A stretch of 64,000 nucleotides of DNA from Metallyticus violacea. Its lineage: Eukaryota > Arthropoda > Insecta > Mantodea > Metallyticidae. The translations under genes were made by a program, and so were the position numbers. Positions 46,330 through 56,736 of the stretch are shown one piece after another. The stretch covers positions 84,026,001-84,090,000 of the forward strand of contig CM060831.1 of assembly GCA_030762175.1 (NCBI GenBank), given 5' to 3'. Position 1 is the first letter of the stretch. Each line of letters begins with the position of its first letter. The notes beneath the pieces are model-generated. The model saw nothing but the letters and a program-made list of their open reading frames with translations, was not told the origin of the DNA and ran no database searches.

Positions 46330-47326
46330 AGGTTCAGTCATGAATTGGGGAAACTGTGAGAACTGTATTGCTGTTGGAAAATCGTCACATGAAATTTTTC
46401 AAACTCTTAGGAAGCTGAAAATCAGTAGGCATTTGTGTATCGCACAATTGAGCGCTTTAATGAAACTACTACAATTGCTCACATACCAAGATGGGGGCGT
46501 TCGCATACGGAAATTGGTGAAAACATTGGCAGGATCGTATTAGGAGAAATCCAGTGCGGAAACAAAAATTGATGGCTGTGAGATGAACATTTCAAGGTCA
46601 TCAATGTTCAGATTGCTCAGACAAGGTTTTGGGCTTAAGACTTATCACCGCACATTTCTTAACTTCAACACTTAAGCAGCAGAAAGAGAACTGAAGTGCA
46701 AAAGCCTACTTCAGTGCTACACTAACAACCAGCACAAAAAATACTTTTTACAGATGAAATTGTTTTCACAACTGAAGAGAGCTATAACAGACAAGTGTAT
46801 GCCAAAACTTCTGAAGAAGCTCGTGAGAGGGTCCTAAAGATCCAGAGGGCCCACCATCCCGCCTCAGTGGTTGTTTGGTGGGGAGAGAAATACGATGGTG
46901 CCAAAAATGGGTTAAACATAACGACCAGAATATATGAAACAGCCCTCCTTGAGCCTGTAGTGAAAGACCTGAACGCCACTTCGTACAAGAATTGGTACTG
47001 AATCATGCAGCAAGATGCTGCGCCAGCTCATAAGACAAGATGGACTCAATCTTGCTTAAGAAAAATGTTCTGGATTTTATTTCTACCCTCTACCAGCCTT
47101 GACCTCAACCCTTGAACTACAAATTGTGGTCAATACTTGAGAATATTGCCTGTAAGAAGAAGAACCCCCAACATTGAGTCTCTGGAGATAGCAGTGGCGG
47201 ATTTGCCCATGGAGACAGTGCGTGCTGCTATTGATGAATGGCCCGATAGACTTAGGTCCTGTAACAGGTCCTGGGGATCATTTTTAAAAACGACATGTGC
47301 ATTTAGCACAGAATACACGTGGTAGT
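46330..47326 (+). pseudogene. Tc-type (DD34D-like) transposase, frameshifted
   Basis: Begins MNWGNCENCIAVGKSSHEIF; the HTH is worn. After several frame changes FTDEIVFTTEESYNRQ (first Asp), VYAKTSEEARERVLKIQRAH, HPASVVVWWGEKYDGAKN, QQDAAPAHKTRWTQS (second Asp) and a damaged TSLDLNP region precede a C-terminus with VADLPMETVRAAIDEWPDRL. This order is characteristic of a common insect Tc-like DDE transposase of about 340 residues. Multiple frameshifts make it inactive. Terminal repeats were not resolved. Confidence 0.85.
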
Positions 47327-47410
47327 CCTTTGCCATGTCAATAAAAAAAAAACAGTAAAATACATTGTTGCTATTATAAAAAAAATGTAACAAAACTTCT
47401 GGCTAATACG

Positions 47411-47686
47411 GCCACGGGTGGCCGATGTCATTCAGGCGCGGACTCGTGAGCGCAAGGTATGGGCTTCAATTTGCATCAGGACCGTCCTCCGTGACTGAGG
47501 CTTTTTCCAGGTTTTCCTCATCGTCATAAACAGCAAATGCCGGGGAGGTACTGTAAACTTAGGCCTGGAACGTTTCCTTCTTAAAAAATCCTTTCCCAAT
47601 TTATCATTTCATCTCATGTATCATCAGTGCCCATCGCCTGTGGTGCCTCAGTAGTAAACCCGGGCGTTAAACACTATTAAAAAAAC
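47411..47686 (+). repeat. SINE-1 copy 6, full length
   Basis: GCCACGGGTGGCCGATGTCA head, damaged B box (GGGCTTCAATTTGC), intact body and GGGCGTTAAACACTATTAAA tail. Confidence 0.93.
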
Positions 47687-47756
47687 TGTGTTAACATAAC
47701 AAAACCGAATTCACACAAACAGAAAATGATAGCACTAATCATCTTACACTTTTACA

Positions 47757-48275
47757 GTTACAACAGTTGCTCAAAATGTCCACCATCGGCGTCGATACAC
47801 TTCTGAGTACGTTGAACTACTATTGAGCAACGTTTGCGAAAGTGTCCTCAGCGATATGCCGTTTCAATTTCTTCCCGAAGTGCTGTCAGTGTAGCTGTTT
47901 TTCTACGGTATACAACATACTTAAGAGCTCCCCATAGGTAGAAGTCCACGGAGTTAGATCTGGAGAACGCGGTGGAAGCTCACGTGCACATTGCTTTGTA
48001 GATTTCTGCGGTGAGTGCTCCAAATGTTCGGAAACCATAGCCGAGGACGCGGGGCTTGTTGTTGTGCGAGGTCTACCAGATCTGCTCTTGTGAACATCGC
48101 ATACGGTACCACAAATCTGAAATTTGTCTCGAATGCGTGCAATTGTTACTCACGTTGTCGGTTCTGTTCTGTACACACGTCTGCATTGCCTTTGAACTTG
48201 AACAACATTCTCGGTTTTCCAATACAACTTCAAAATTGCTTTCCGTTGTTCAAACGATAATCTTGGCTCCATTTT
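47757..48275 (-). pseudogene. Insect DDE transposase relic, internally deleted
   Basis: On the minus strand ATG at 48272 opens MEPRLSFEQRKAILKLYWKT, the start of a very common insect HTH transposase domain (often annotated DUF4817), continuing through TRVTIARIRDKFQICGTV and SRSGRPRTTTS. It then jumps to PPRSPDLTPW (third Asp region) and, in another frame, FRKRCSIVVQRTQKCIDADG and GHFEQLL at the end. The first and second Asp regions are deleted. The fragment at 15735-16120 comes from a related transposase. Confidence 0.85.
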
Positions 48276-48428
48276 GTTGTAGCAACGCTATCATAATGTA
48301 TGTAAGTCACATCTGTTTACAGAACATCATACTACACATTACTGTTGTTTCTCGGTTCAACTTTGAAATATATTAAATAGATATCTACTGTGGAAGCTGT
48401 GTATTTATATTATCACTCAAATGCTTAC

Positions 48429-48575
48429 CTGTACATGAGGTGGTGTTCCGAGCACGTAAAGAACAGCATCAGCAACATCTTGAGGCTCAAGTTGTGGTTG
48501 GTTCGCGTAGGGATCTGTTATATCCGTGTCCATTTCCGGGTCCGTCTCTCGTCGCACCATTCCAGGACATACACT
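48429..48575 (-). CDS. SDR-A exon, C-terminal region (substrate side)
   Basis: 49 codons in phase 0, bordered by TTCTGTTCCAG upstream and GTAAGC downstream on the minus strand. It reads SVCPGMVRRETDPEMD, then after a variable loop EPQDVADAVLYVLGTPPHVQ. PG after the sixth beta strand and the final DVADAVLYVLGTPPHVQ are hallmarks of insect DHRS11/farnesol-dehydrogenase-like SDRs. PGxVxT is altered to PGMVRR. It follows the exon at 54665-54533 without a phase break (KIRIT|SVCPG). One short terminal exon (usually about 10-15 residues ending in a RPVGE-like motif) should follow to the left but was not identified. Confidence 0.9.
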
Positions 48576-49567
48576 CTGGAACAGAAATGCAAGCAATAAT
48601 TCGTTAAAAGAGCTATAGGATCATACTCTGAACTTTGGAGTGAAATATTTAATTACATATTATACTTAAAACAATTCAAGATATTCTACAATAAAATGAA
48701 ATAAGGTTGACAAAATGCTCTTGCCCTATGATATGAGGATGCCCAATGTATTGCTGGAGCGTGTTTATTCTCGTGGCCCCTGGCGAAGAGTGGGCCAGGA
48801 GTAAAACTACATGACACACCTCCCTCGACATTCTCTCATAACTGCAGTCATCGTACATTTGTGCTATAAATTTCTGGTTTACATGAAACTCTTCTAATTC
48901 AGCTGTTAAGTACGCCTTAAGCTTTCTGCAGTCAATCCAGACACAGCAATGAATTTTATGAATCTCTCAACCGGTTAACCCCCACTGATGTATCGTTAAA
49001 TAACAATAAATTTGACATTCATATACGAGGGTAGGTTCATAAGTTTCTGTCCTAACCATTTTCTAGGTATGATAAAGACAAAAACTGTATTTCATTTTTC
49101 ATTATAGTTACTCATTATTGCAATACACTTCTCACGTCTTTGAATTAGCATTTACCCCCCCCCCAAATAGTCAGAAGTCTTGTCTGCAAAATGGGCATAA
49201 ACAACATCCATCACTTCTTCGTCACACTTAAATTTCCTTCTTCGACCGTCCTCCTTGAGTTTTGACAAGAGGAAATAGTCACTTGCAGCTATATCTGGGC
49301 TGTAGGGTGGATGGTCGATCTCCTTGAAGCCACATTTCTTCACAGCTTCCTTTGCAACAAGATCTGTGTACACAGGTGCGTTGTCGTGAAGAAGGCGCAC
49401 ACCACCACTCAGCTTTCCTCGCCTTTTCTCTTTGATGGAAGCACGTAGTCTGTGCAGTAGGCCAGCATAGTACTCCCCATTTACTGCGGTGTTCCTCTCC
49501 TTGAAGTCAATGAAGAGTATTCCTTCACAGTCCCAAAAGATTGCGGCCATGATCTTCTTGGTTGACT

Positions 49568-49609
49568 GCGTGACCGTGACCGTGACCGTGACCGTGACCT
49601 TGACCTTGA
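49568..49609. repeat. (GTGACC)n/(TTGACC)n hexamer expansion
   Basis: Four GTGACC and about three TTGACC units replace the single GTGACC(TTG) present at the same place in the other M1 copies. The change is in frame but inserts a Val-Thr-type repeat on one strand. Confidence 0.9.
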
Positions 49610-49663
49610 CCTTGGCCTTCGCCAGATTTACACCTGCAACTCCATTGATTGTCTTTTGGATAA

Positions 49664-49922
49664 ATACTTGCCTCCTACACCCAAATCGCGGGTTCGAACC
49701 CGGCCAGGACCGATGGATTTTTTCGGGGCGTAAAAATCCTAAGTATGGCTTCCTTCGGAAGGGAAGTAAAGCCGTGGGTCAGTGTCGTACATTTACTGCA
49801 CGAAAAAGAACCTCAAGCCTGAAAGAGAGGACTATGAGCAAAATTTGTCGGCCGTTTCACGCCCTGTGTTGAATGGGACGCTGATGACCGTAAATGTTAA
49901 AGAGCGTCCATAAATAAATAAA
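49664..49922 (+). repeat. SINE-3, fullest copy, inserted in mariner M1-f
   Basis: tRNA-like B box GGTTCGAACCC at about 49692, then GATGGATTTTTTCGGGGCGT, CCTTCGGAAGGGAAGTAAAG, GAACCTCAAGCCTGAAAGAG, AAATTTGTCGGCCGTTTCAC, GAATGGGACGCTGATGACC and an ATAAATAAATAAAT tail. Mariner sequence TCTTTTGGAYA flanks both sides (49652-49662, 49930-49940), a target-site duplication of about 11 bp. Confidence 0.92.
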
Positions 49923-50410
49923 TCAATCATCTTTTGGACAAGGGATCATAGTAGAGGACCACAGTTTCATCTCCTGTAACAATGGTTTGCATAATTTCTC
50001 TCTCGTCGCCACGGCAGTGCTCCAAACATACCTGACAACAGATGACTCGTTGCTGCTTTTGGACTGAGGAAAGAAATCTAGGCACCCATCTTGCACTAAC
50101 CTTATTCATGTTTAAATGTTCATGAATAATTCGAAGGACTGTTGTTTTAGAAAGGCCCAACCTTCCTGCTATTTCTGTAAATTTGAGTCGCGGTCTTCCA
50201 TAATTTCTTCTTCCACAAGAGGATGTTTTCAGGAGTGAGCACCTCCAAGGGCCAACCTGCACGCTCTTCTTCTTCAATGCTTTCTCGACCCATTCGAAAA
50301 AGTTTGGCCCGTTCTTTTACGGTAGAATATGAGGGGTATGCTTCCCCATATACACCGGTGTTTAATTTCATTTGGAGTAAGGCCTTCTTTTGTGAAGAAC
50401 TTAATAACTG

Positions 50411-51221
50411 GATGGATATTGAGAACTTTATGCCAGACAAAAGTGTTACTATTTATAAATCTCTACTTTCTCGATCTGCTTTTAAAATGCAGACATTTTC
50501 TGATGAATTCATGGAATTAAAATCCCATAAAACACTAAATAAGTCACTTCACTAATACTAATATTTCCGGTAACTCTGAACGTTTTATAAAATTTTAAAA
50601 ATTTGTGTGCTACATCACCTCATAATGCAAACTTTGTTTATTAACGACATAAGGGCACTATAAAAAAAAAAGACAATCACTAATTGTGTGAAAAATTTGC
50701 TCGCTCGTTTCATTTCATCTCCGTGCAGTTTTATAAACATTGTTAAAAAAATTATTTAAAACGCAAATATTTGTTAGTAATAAATGCCGCACAGTACAAA
50801 TATTAACATACCTATTTAATTGCCTTTTGTGTTGAGTACATTTTAGCAAATATTACTTATATATGATTCATATTAACTTTATTTTCTATGACTACAAAAT
50901 AATTCAATAACGAAAAAAAGAACCAGAATAGAAATAAAAATGGCGTATAGTTTACTAAATGTGTGTTCCATTTTTATTTTAACCATCTGGTTGCCACGAA
51001 CTGAACCCATAACCTTGCATACTAATAATGTAAACAAAATTCCTTATCCGATTACAAGGACACCAGAGCTGTGGGAGTTGCTCTCTACATCTGCTGATAT
51101 ACCAAGTTTTTTTTACCACTTCTGTTGTGTTTCATTCTTCCAATACATTTTAACAGTTTATATATTAACTTTTAATTTCTTGAAATTGTTGTATACTAGA
51201 ATGCTATGGCGGGTATGTTTA

Positions 51222-51255
<34 letters not shown>

Positions 51256-51912
51256 TAGTTAATCTCGGTAAATATTGTTTAAGATTATAACAAAAATCAC
51301 CTTTTTTCAATTGCATTGGCATCTAACATTCTGTACTATTATTGATGTCGTTTGTCAATAAGGTTGTCTTTCAGCCAAGTTCGTTTAATTATTCTGCAGA
51401 ATTGCTGGAATATATTAATATATAAACGACTACCCCAGTTACGGAATGCACGACTTTGGCAGTGGCGGTCCAAGGCTGTAAGGTATTCGATTACAATTTT
51501 TTGAACCGAGAAGAGATTACATACTAATTTTACTCAAAGAAATGCCGGCAGAAGAATTTGGATGACGACCAGCGCCAGAGGCGAAGGAATAAATTTAAGT
51601 TGAAATGCCACTGTTTTTGTATGAAAGAAAAAAAAATTATTAATGAGAAGACAGATTAAAAAAAAAGAGTTAATCGGGTGTACCTAATTTCAATAAGCAA
51701 ACTTCTAATTAATCTTTTTTTTTCTTAAACAACCAAATATCTGCAATTCATAATGTAGTAAAGCAAAATATATGTAAACTGTTTTTAAATGCGAGTGAGA
51801 TTAAACAGATAATATGTAATAAAGTGTATCTTACACAGTTGTGTTAAGGTAACAATACGAAACAAAGCAAGGCAGTAGTGTATTGCATATTTACTACTGT
51901 TTTTTTTTTTTT
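50411..51912. other. SDR-A intron DNA, no gene; (TTA)n microsatellite
   Basis: AT-rich intron with a (TTA)n tract at 51222-51256. Open frames (50940-51290) lack motifs. Confidence 0.5.
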
Positions 51913-52182
51913 GAGTAGTGTTTAACGCCCGTTTTTACTCTGAGTCACCACTGGCTATGGACACTGAGGATACATGAGATGAAATGATGTATTGAGAAAG
52001 GATTTTTAGGAAGGAAACGTTCCAGGCCGAAGTTTAAGTACTTCCCGGGCATTTGCCATTAATCGAGGACTAAGGAAAAGCTGGAAACAATCTCAGTCAG
52101 GAAGGAGGGTTCTCGCGGGATTCTAACCCCAGACTTCCCCCTCATGAGTCTGCGCCTTAACTGCCTCGGCCACCCTTGGTGG
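51913..52182 (-). repeat. SINE-1 copy 7, full length
   Basis: Minus-strand copy, head CCACCAAGGGTGGCCGAGGC, B box GGGGTTAGAATCC, tail GGGCGTTAAACACTACTC. It lies within the SDR-A intron between exons 54533 and 48575. Confidence 0.92.
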
Positions 52183-52478
52183 TTTACTTTACTAAACTGT
52201 ACTAAAGTATAAAGTGTAATATAGCAGGACGCAACAAAGTGTAGTAGGTGTACATACGTCTAATTTACTCATCTGTAATGTATTTGTTTAACAAAAATAC
52301 CTTGTTACTCAGAATGTTAAGAGTAAAAAAGAAATCGCAATAATAAATACTGTTAGACCTCCTACTTTGCCTCCTGTATGTGTCCAGCTGGTTTGTCGAA
52401 CAATTCAGATATAAGGGCCAGCTAGGATAAAGGAGGCAGGAAAAGGAAACAAAACCTTTTTTTTCTTCTCAAACTTAC

Positions 52479-52615
52479 CTCTTAAAAACCCCGAGCACTT
52501 CACATTTCCTGAGGATACGACTTAGCTCTGCTCCGATTCTACGCCTACTATCCCAGAATCTCCTCACTTCTTCGCCACCAGGGTTCGCGTAGGAATTTGT
52601 CACAACATCGGCCAT
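52479..52615 (-). CDS. Candidate first coding exon, unknown protein
   Basis: ATG at 52615 opens 45 codons, MADVVTNSYANPGGEEVRRF then WDSRRRIGAELSRILRKCEV, ending at AAGAG|GTAAGTTT, a near-consensus donor in phase 2. A stop two codons upstream of ATG fixes the start. The sequence is less AT-rich than its surroundings, as is the DNA upstream to 53270. It lies inside the SDR-A intron on the same strand, so it may be an alternative first exon, a nested gene or the expressed leader of a mobile element. No family was recognised. Confidence 0.35.
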
Positions 52616-53352
52616 ATACCATCACCCAGCTGATCTCCGGCGATCCAGGCGGTTATAACTTTTAATTTTTAATTGTAATCGTTTATAACAGCACGGCCCT
52701 TGCTTCAATACACGCTCTGCAATGACGTGACTTCTTGCACGTTCAACGATTGTTACGTAGGCATCCCTACCCTGTGGGGAATATACACAGAGGTCTGTGC
52801 AGCCCAGATTTTTTTTTTCTCCTCCCATTGAGGACGGTACCTACAGTCTAAACCGACCTGCCGACGTTCTTTTCGCCAAACGCGCTAAGCAAATTTAGCT
52901 ACCAGACTCTCACTGGCGGATAGGTCACGTCTAGCATAGACCTACTCAATTTAAGAAGTGAGTCACCGCACCATTAAGGTAGCCACACCCGCCTCAGGCA
53001 TACCTGCCCCCAAGGTATACGCCATAGACACTCCCCTAGGACACATTGCCGCCGCGGGTACTCATTTACCCGTGAGTTTCGGAACCATGTCACGCCGAGT
53101 ACAACCCATCCAGACAACGGACTCGAACAAGTCCGGCCTGGTTGCTTCTAGTAACGTCAGATGTACCACGAGCACTCAGGGTCCCCACCTGGAGCATCTG
53201 CAGAGCAACGACCGAAGTCGCGCTCCGCCCGTCCCCTTACGGGAACGTCAAAGATTCCAGGAATTGTGAATACAAGTTTACAGCTGTAACCTCTGCATCC
53301 CTCTTAATCAAAAGTTATGTTACATATATCAGGCTCATTAAGTGACAAACAT
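52616..53352. other. GC- and CpG-richer block upstream of the 52.6-kb exon
   Basis: About 52850-53270 has many CG dinucleotides and a 103-codon plus-strand frame (52958-53269) with no motif. It could be a promoter-like region for the minus-strand exon at 52615 or part of an unrecognised repeat. Confidence 0.35.
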
Positions 53353-53617
53353 TTAAATCGCGGAATCGTGAACGGGAGATCTGGGTTTCCAATCCCGCCA
53401 GGAACTTCCTCTCTAACTGAGGTTTTTTTTGTCAGGTTTTCCTCAGTGCTCATAAATGGTAAATGCCGAGGAGGTACCCTAAACTTAGGTCTGGAACGTT
53501 TCCTTTTTACAAAAAAAAATCCTTTCCCAATATATCATTTCATTTCACGTGTGATCAGTACCCATTGCCTGTGGTGCCTCAGTAGTAAAAACGGGAGTTA
53601 AACACTATTAAAAAAGT
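53353..53617 (+). repeat. SINE-1 copy 8, head diverged
   Basis: The A-box end is degraded, B box GGGTTTCCAATCC. The body (CAGGTTTTCCTCAGTGCTC, AAATGCCGAGGAGGTACCC, TCCTTTCCCAATATATC) and the GGGAGTTAAACACTATTAAA tail are clear. Confidence 0.9.
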
Positions 53618-54532
53618 GCTAAATACGGTACGATCGAGTAAACGAGAACAGGCTCTGCTATAGGTCCACAGCGGTCATATTTAATGTACGATTCAAGTAT
53701 CAAACTGCTATGGTGAACAGAGCGAGTGCAGTGACATGTAAATAAGATTCGAAATATCAAGCGAATGTGATCGAGCTACGCAGGCAGGCAGGGTGTCTTG
53801 CATTGATCGTTATGCTGCATTTAACCCTTCGCATATTAAAGGATTTGAACTATGATGGTATTATCCTCAATAATATCTTCAGTGCGTTAATTTTTTCTTG
53901 AATTTTGACCGCTCATTCAAAATGTTTCAGTGCTGGAGTAATTTAACATATAAACCTTTAGTATTAAATTTAAGAACATTCGGTTTTAATAAGTTTACAG
54001 TGCAAGGGTCGGTAATCAGTAGATGCTAAACTTTTCTTATATTTGGGAAAAATACTTTTTGCTTGTAACTGCTGCATTTAACAAGTGGGAATTATATAAT
54101 ACACTTATATCTATTGTGATTGTATCTTCTTCTCATTTGACCCTACAGTGCGAGTTGAGCCCTGACCTGCCGCAGCGACCTCTGCTTCCAAAACCTCCGT
54201 CTTACGACTTCATTGATATAGGGCAGTTTGCAGGGAGGCATGTGATCAGCATGTCGGTCGCCTATCACGCGAGTTTCGTGATAGCATTTTTGCTGTTTTC
54301 CCATTTAGTAGCTGATAGCTTCAAAGAGTATTTTTTGAGCATATATTCCGAATTATTCATGTACATCTTTGTGATGTTAAACTTGCTGGTGAAGCATTTC
54401 CTTCAGTGTTAGAAAGTATGTTGCAATTAAATTGTGTACCTGCTTATTAACACCTATGTTGAGGCACAGTACACAGAGAACAGTGTAAAGGCAACAACGG
54501 AAGCATGCAAAAGAAGATATTTTCATACTTAC
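53618..54532. other. SDR-A intron, no recognised gene
   Basis: AT-rich intron sequence. The 129-codon frame at 54023-54412 has hydrophobic runs but no motif or splice logic that supports it. Confidence 0.4.
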
Positions 54533-54665
54533 TGTTATTCGTATTTTAGACTGATGTTTTAGCAGCTCTTGTCGCACTCCTTCCGAAAGGGCCGCATTTG
54601 CATTTCGAGATGCATTATACATGTATGCTGGAGTGCAGTGAGGTATCATAACATATCCTGCAACA
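54533..54665 (-). CDS. SDR-A exon with the catalytic Ser/Tyr region; Lys replaced by Arg
   Basis: The acceptor TTTTGTACAG precedes T, completing a Ser codon split from the previous exon (HIN-S), then 44 codons: VAGYVMIPHCTPAYMYNASR, NANAALSEGVRQELLKHQSK, IRIT, then GTAAGT. In classical SDRs this exon carries the catalytic Ser after HIN and YxxxK. Here Ser and Tyr are present, but the motif reads Y-N-A-S-R, with Arg for Lys, and the usual HAVTALTEGLRQEL is NANAALSEGVRQEL. Lys normally lowers the Tyr pKa and binds the nicotinamide ribose, so activity is doubtful or altered. The frame and both splice sites are intact, so it looks like a constrained gene rather than a plain pseudogene. Confidence 0.92.
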
Positions 54666-54853
54666 CTGTACAAAAAAAAACAATGCATAACTTCTTTTTC
54701 TTAATAACATCTTATGTAACAGATACTCAGTTGAATATGTTTTGCCGTAATGATAATAGAAAGATAAAAACATTTGTGAGCACATTCTATGCTTTTGAAC
54801 TGTAATAAAAATGAAAAAATGTATAATCATACTTGTATTTAAAAAATGTTGAC
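54666..54853. other. SDR-A intron, 3' part with polypyrimidine tract
   Basis: On the minus strand this holds the TTTTTTTTTGTACAG acceptor tract for the exon at 54665. Confidence 0.6.
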
Positions 54854-55760
54854 ATTCGAGGTGCAATAAAGTTATAACACCTCCCATTTTTTATTCTCAG
54901 TACTGGAAACAAAAAGAAACATGCGGTTTATTTTAAAATCCGCGGGCACTTATTGTTATAGCGTGATGGCAGCATTGTATGGCACACAGAACTCTAGCGG
55001 CAGCGGCGAGAGTGAGGACTGTTTTTCATACTTCAAAATGGCGACGTTTTCATTACAAGAACTGCGTGTAATCATTCTTTTTCTCCATTTGCGTGGTTTG
55101 GCACCCATAGAAATTCATCGTCAGTTGAGTGAGACATGTAGTGATGGTGTCATGGATGTGTCTAATGTGCGTTCATGTGATGACAGTTCAAAAAAAGGCA
55201 GATCGTGTAGCAACAAACCAAGGCAATCTCGGCCTCGCACAAGCCGGTCTGATGACATTATCGAGCGAGTGGAGAAAGCCGTTTTGGAGTTTGGAACACA
55301 TCGCCTCCAAAGTTGGCATTTCCATGAGATCTGTGCGCACAATCTGCATGAAGACCTGAAAATGCGAAAAGTGTCCTCCAGATGGGTGTCACGAATGCTG
55401 ACGGACTGCCACAAGGCTGTGCGCGTGGCATTGCCAGGCAATGTTAACGCGTGATAACAACATGAATAGGATGTGCTTTTCATCGATTATGACAATGGAT
55501 GAGACATGGATGCCGTTTTTCAATCCTGAAACGAAGCACTCAGTGTGCTCAATGGAAGCATTCAGATACGAGTATAGTGGTCAAAACAAACTCCTACAGA
55601 AGCGTTCGCAGCGACCATGGAATCATGGCGTCGACGTTGTGAAAAATATGTACGGCTGCAGGGAGAATACGTCGAGAAGTGACACAAATTTCGTTGTTTT
55701 CGTATGATCAGTTAGTGAGAAAAAAATTCGGAGGCCTTATAGCTTGAAAGCACCTCGAAT
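54854..55760 (+). mobile_element. Mariner-like element M5, internally deleted, both ends present
   Basis: Ends ATTCGAGGTGC (54854) and its inverse GCACCTCGAAT (55760), with ATAAAGTTAT / reversed GCTATAAG similarity further in. The plus strand carries MATFSLQELRVIILFLHLRG, LAPIEIHRQLSETC (HTH), DDIIERVEKAVLE, then HEDLKMRKVSSRWVSRMLTD, and MTMDETWMPFFNPETKHS with the first catalytic Asp. The rest of the catalytic domain is deleted. The reading shifts frame at least twice. It is a lineage distinct from M1, M2, M3 and M4 and lies in an SDR-A intron. Confidence 0.88.
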
Positions 55761-56283
55761 AATCCCGTGCTTTAACAATCTATTTCTAAATAAATAATTT
55801 AGTGCAGCAATATTTAAGGGATAATAACACTGTCTTAGAAAAGTAAAACTGAGCATTCACATACTCATCCCATTGCATCGGATATCGTCCTAAATGAAGA
55901 ATCGTGGTTCCTGCGTGAACTAGTTCCGTACCGCAACCTGACGTCATCATCGTTGTGGAAACCTTCAGAAATTTCTTGGGAGGTTCGAACAAATGAAAGG
56001 TGCAACGATAGGTCAAGGCTGTAGGGCCACCATGCACCATAGGAAACGGTACAGGTGTTGCCAGATACAAGCCCATGCGACTGTCAGCATTTTTTCTTCA
56101 CAGGGCGTGGAAAGTCGGGCGTTTGCCGAAGTCCTGTCGGAAACATTTGAGCTCAGTCCTTCACTGTGATACACATTTCTGACCGTACACAATATTCATG
56201 CAAATATGAGTTTCACTCGGCTGATAGCTGTCAAAAATTGAATCACTTCACGCTGACTTTTGAAGAGTTAGGTATCGCCGCAA
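55761..56283. other. SDR-A intron, possible DDE fragment
   Basis: No firm motif. A minus frame at 56076-55786 is open but unassigned. The text near 56270-56283 joins abruptly to mariner M1-g. Confidence 0.35.
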
Positions 56284-56736
56284 ATGGGAGTACTATGCTG
56301 TTCTAATGCAGAGACTACGTGCTTCCATCAAACAGAAAAGGCGAGGAAAGCTGAGGATTGTGTGCCTTATTCACAGAAATGCGCCTGTATACACAGCTCT
56401 TGTTGCAAAGGAAGCTATGAAGAAATGTGGCTTCAAGGTGATGGACCATCCACCCTACAGCCCATATCTAGCTCCAAGTGACTATTTCCTCTTCTCAAAA
56501 CTCAAGAAGGACCTTCGAGGAAGGAAATTTAAGTGTGACGAAGAAGTGATGAATGTTGTTTATACCCATTTTGCAGACAAGACTTCTGACTTTGGGGGGG
56601 GGGGGGTTGAAATGTTAATTCAAAGCTGTGAGAAGTGTATTGCAAAAAATGGGAACTATGTTGAAAAGTGAAATATAGTTTTTGTCTTTATCATACCTAG
56701 AAAATGGTTACGCCGGAAACTTATGGACCTACCCTC
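56284..56736 (+). mobile_element. Mariner M1-g, 3' third only
   Basis: Starts inside the transposase (GEYY region, GGGAGTACTATGCTG) and continues with LRASIKQKRRGKL, HRNAPVYTALVAKEAMKKCG (second Asp mutated to Arg) and HPPYSPYLAPSDYFLF (third Asp kept), then the 3' terminal repeat ACTTATGGACCTACCCTCG. A G run of ten lies at 56595-56606. Strongly 5'-truncated. Confidence 0.92.

Larger units (their letters stand above)
49026..50410 (-). mobile_element. Mariner M1-f, 5'-truncated, interrupted by SINE-3
   Basis: The 3' terminal repeat starts after TA with CGAGGGTAGGTTCATAAG. The minus strand encodes, from the right, KEALLQMKLNTGVYGEAYPSYS (HTH frame), RLGLSKTTVLRIIHEHLNMN, a SINE-3 insertion after the LSKR position, then GILFIDFKERNTAVNGEYY, LLHDNAPVYTDLVAKEAVKK (second Asp) and HPPYSPDIAASDYFLL (third Asp). 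The 5' terminal repeat is missing beyond 50410. A hexamer repeat has grown inside the coding region at 49568-49609. Confidence 0.92.

Noticed and set aside
53142..53345. Arg/Pro-rich plus-strand frame in the GC-richer block
   Set aside because: No motif; the overlapping frames in all directions reflect base composition.
54023..54412. 129-codon ORF with hydrophobic segments, possible membrane protein
   Set aside because: No homology recognised; it lies in an SDR-A intron on the opposite strand and lacks supporting signals.
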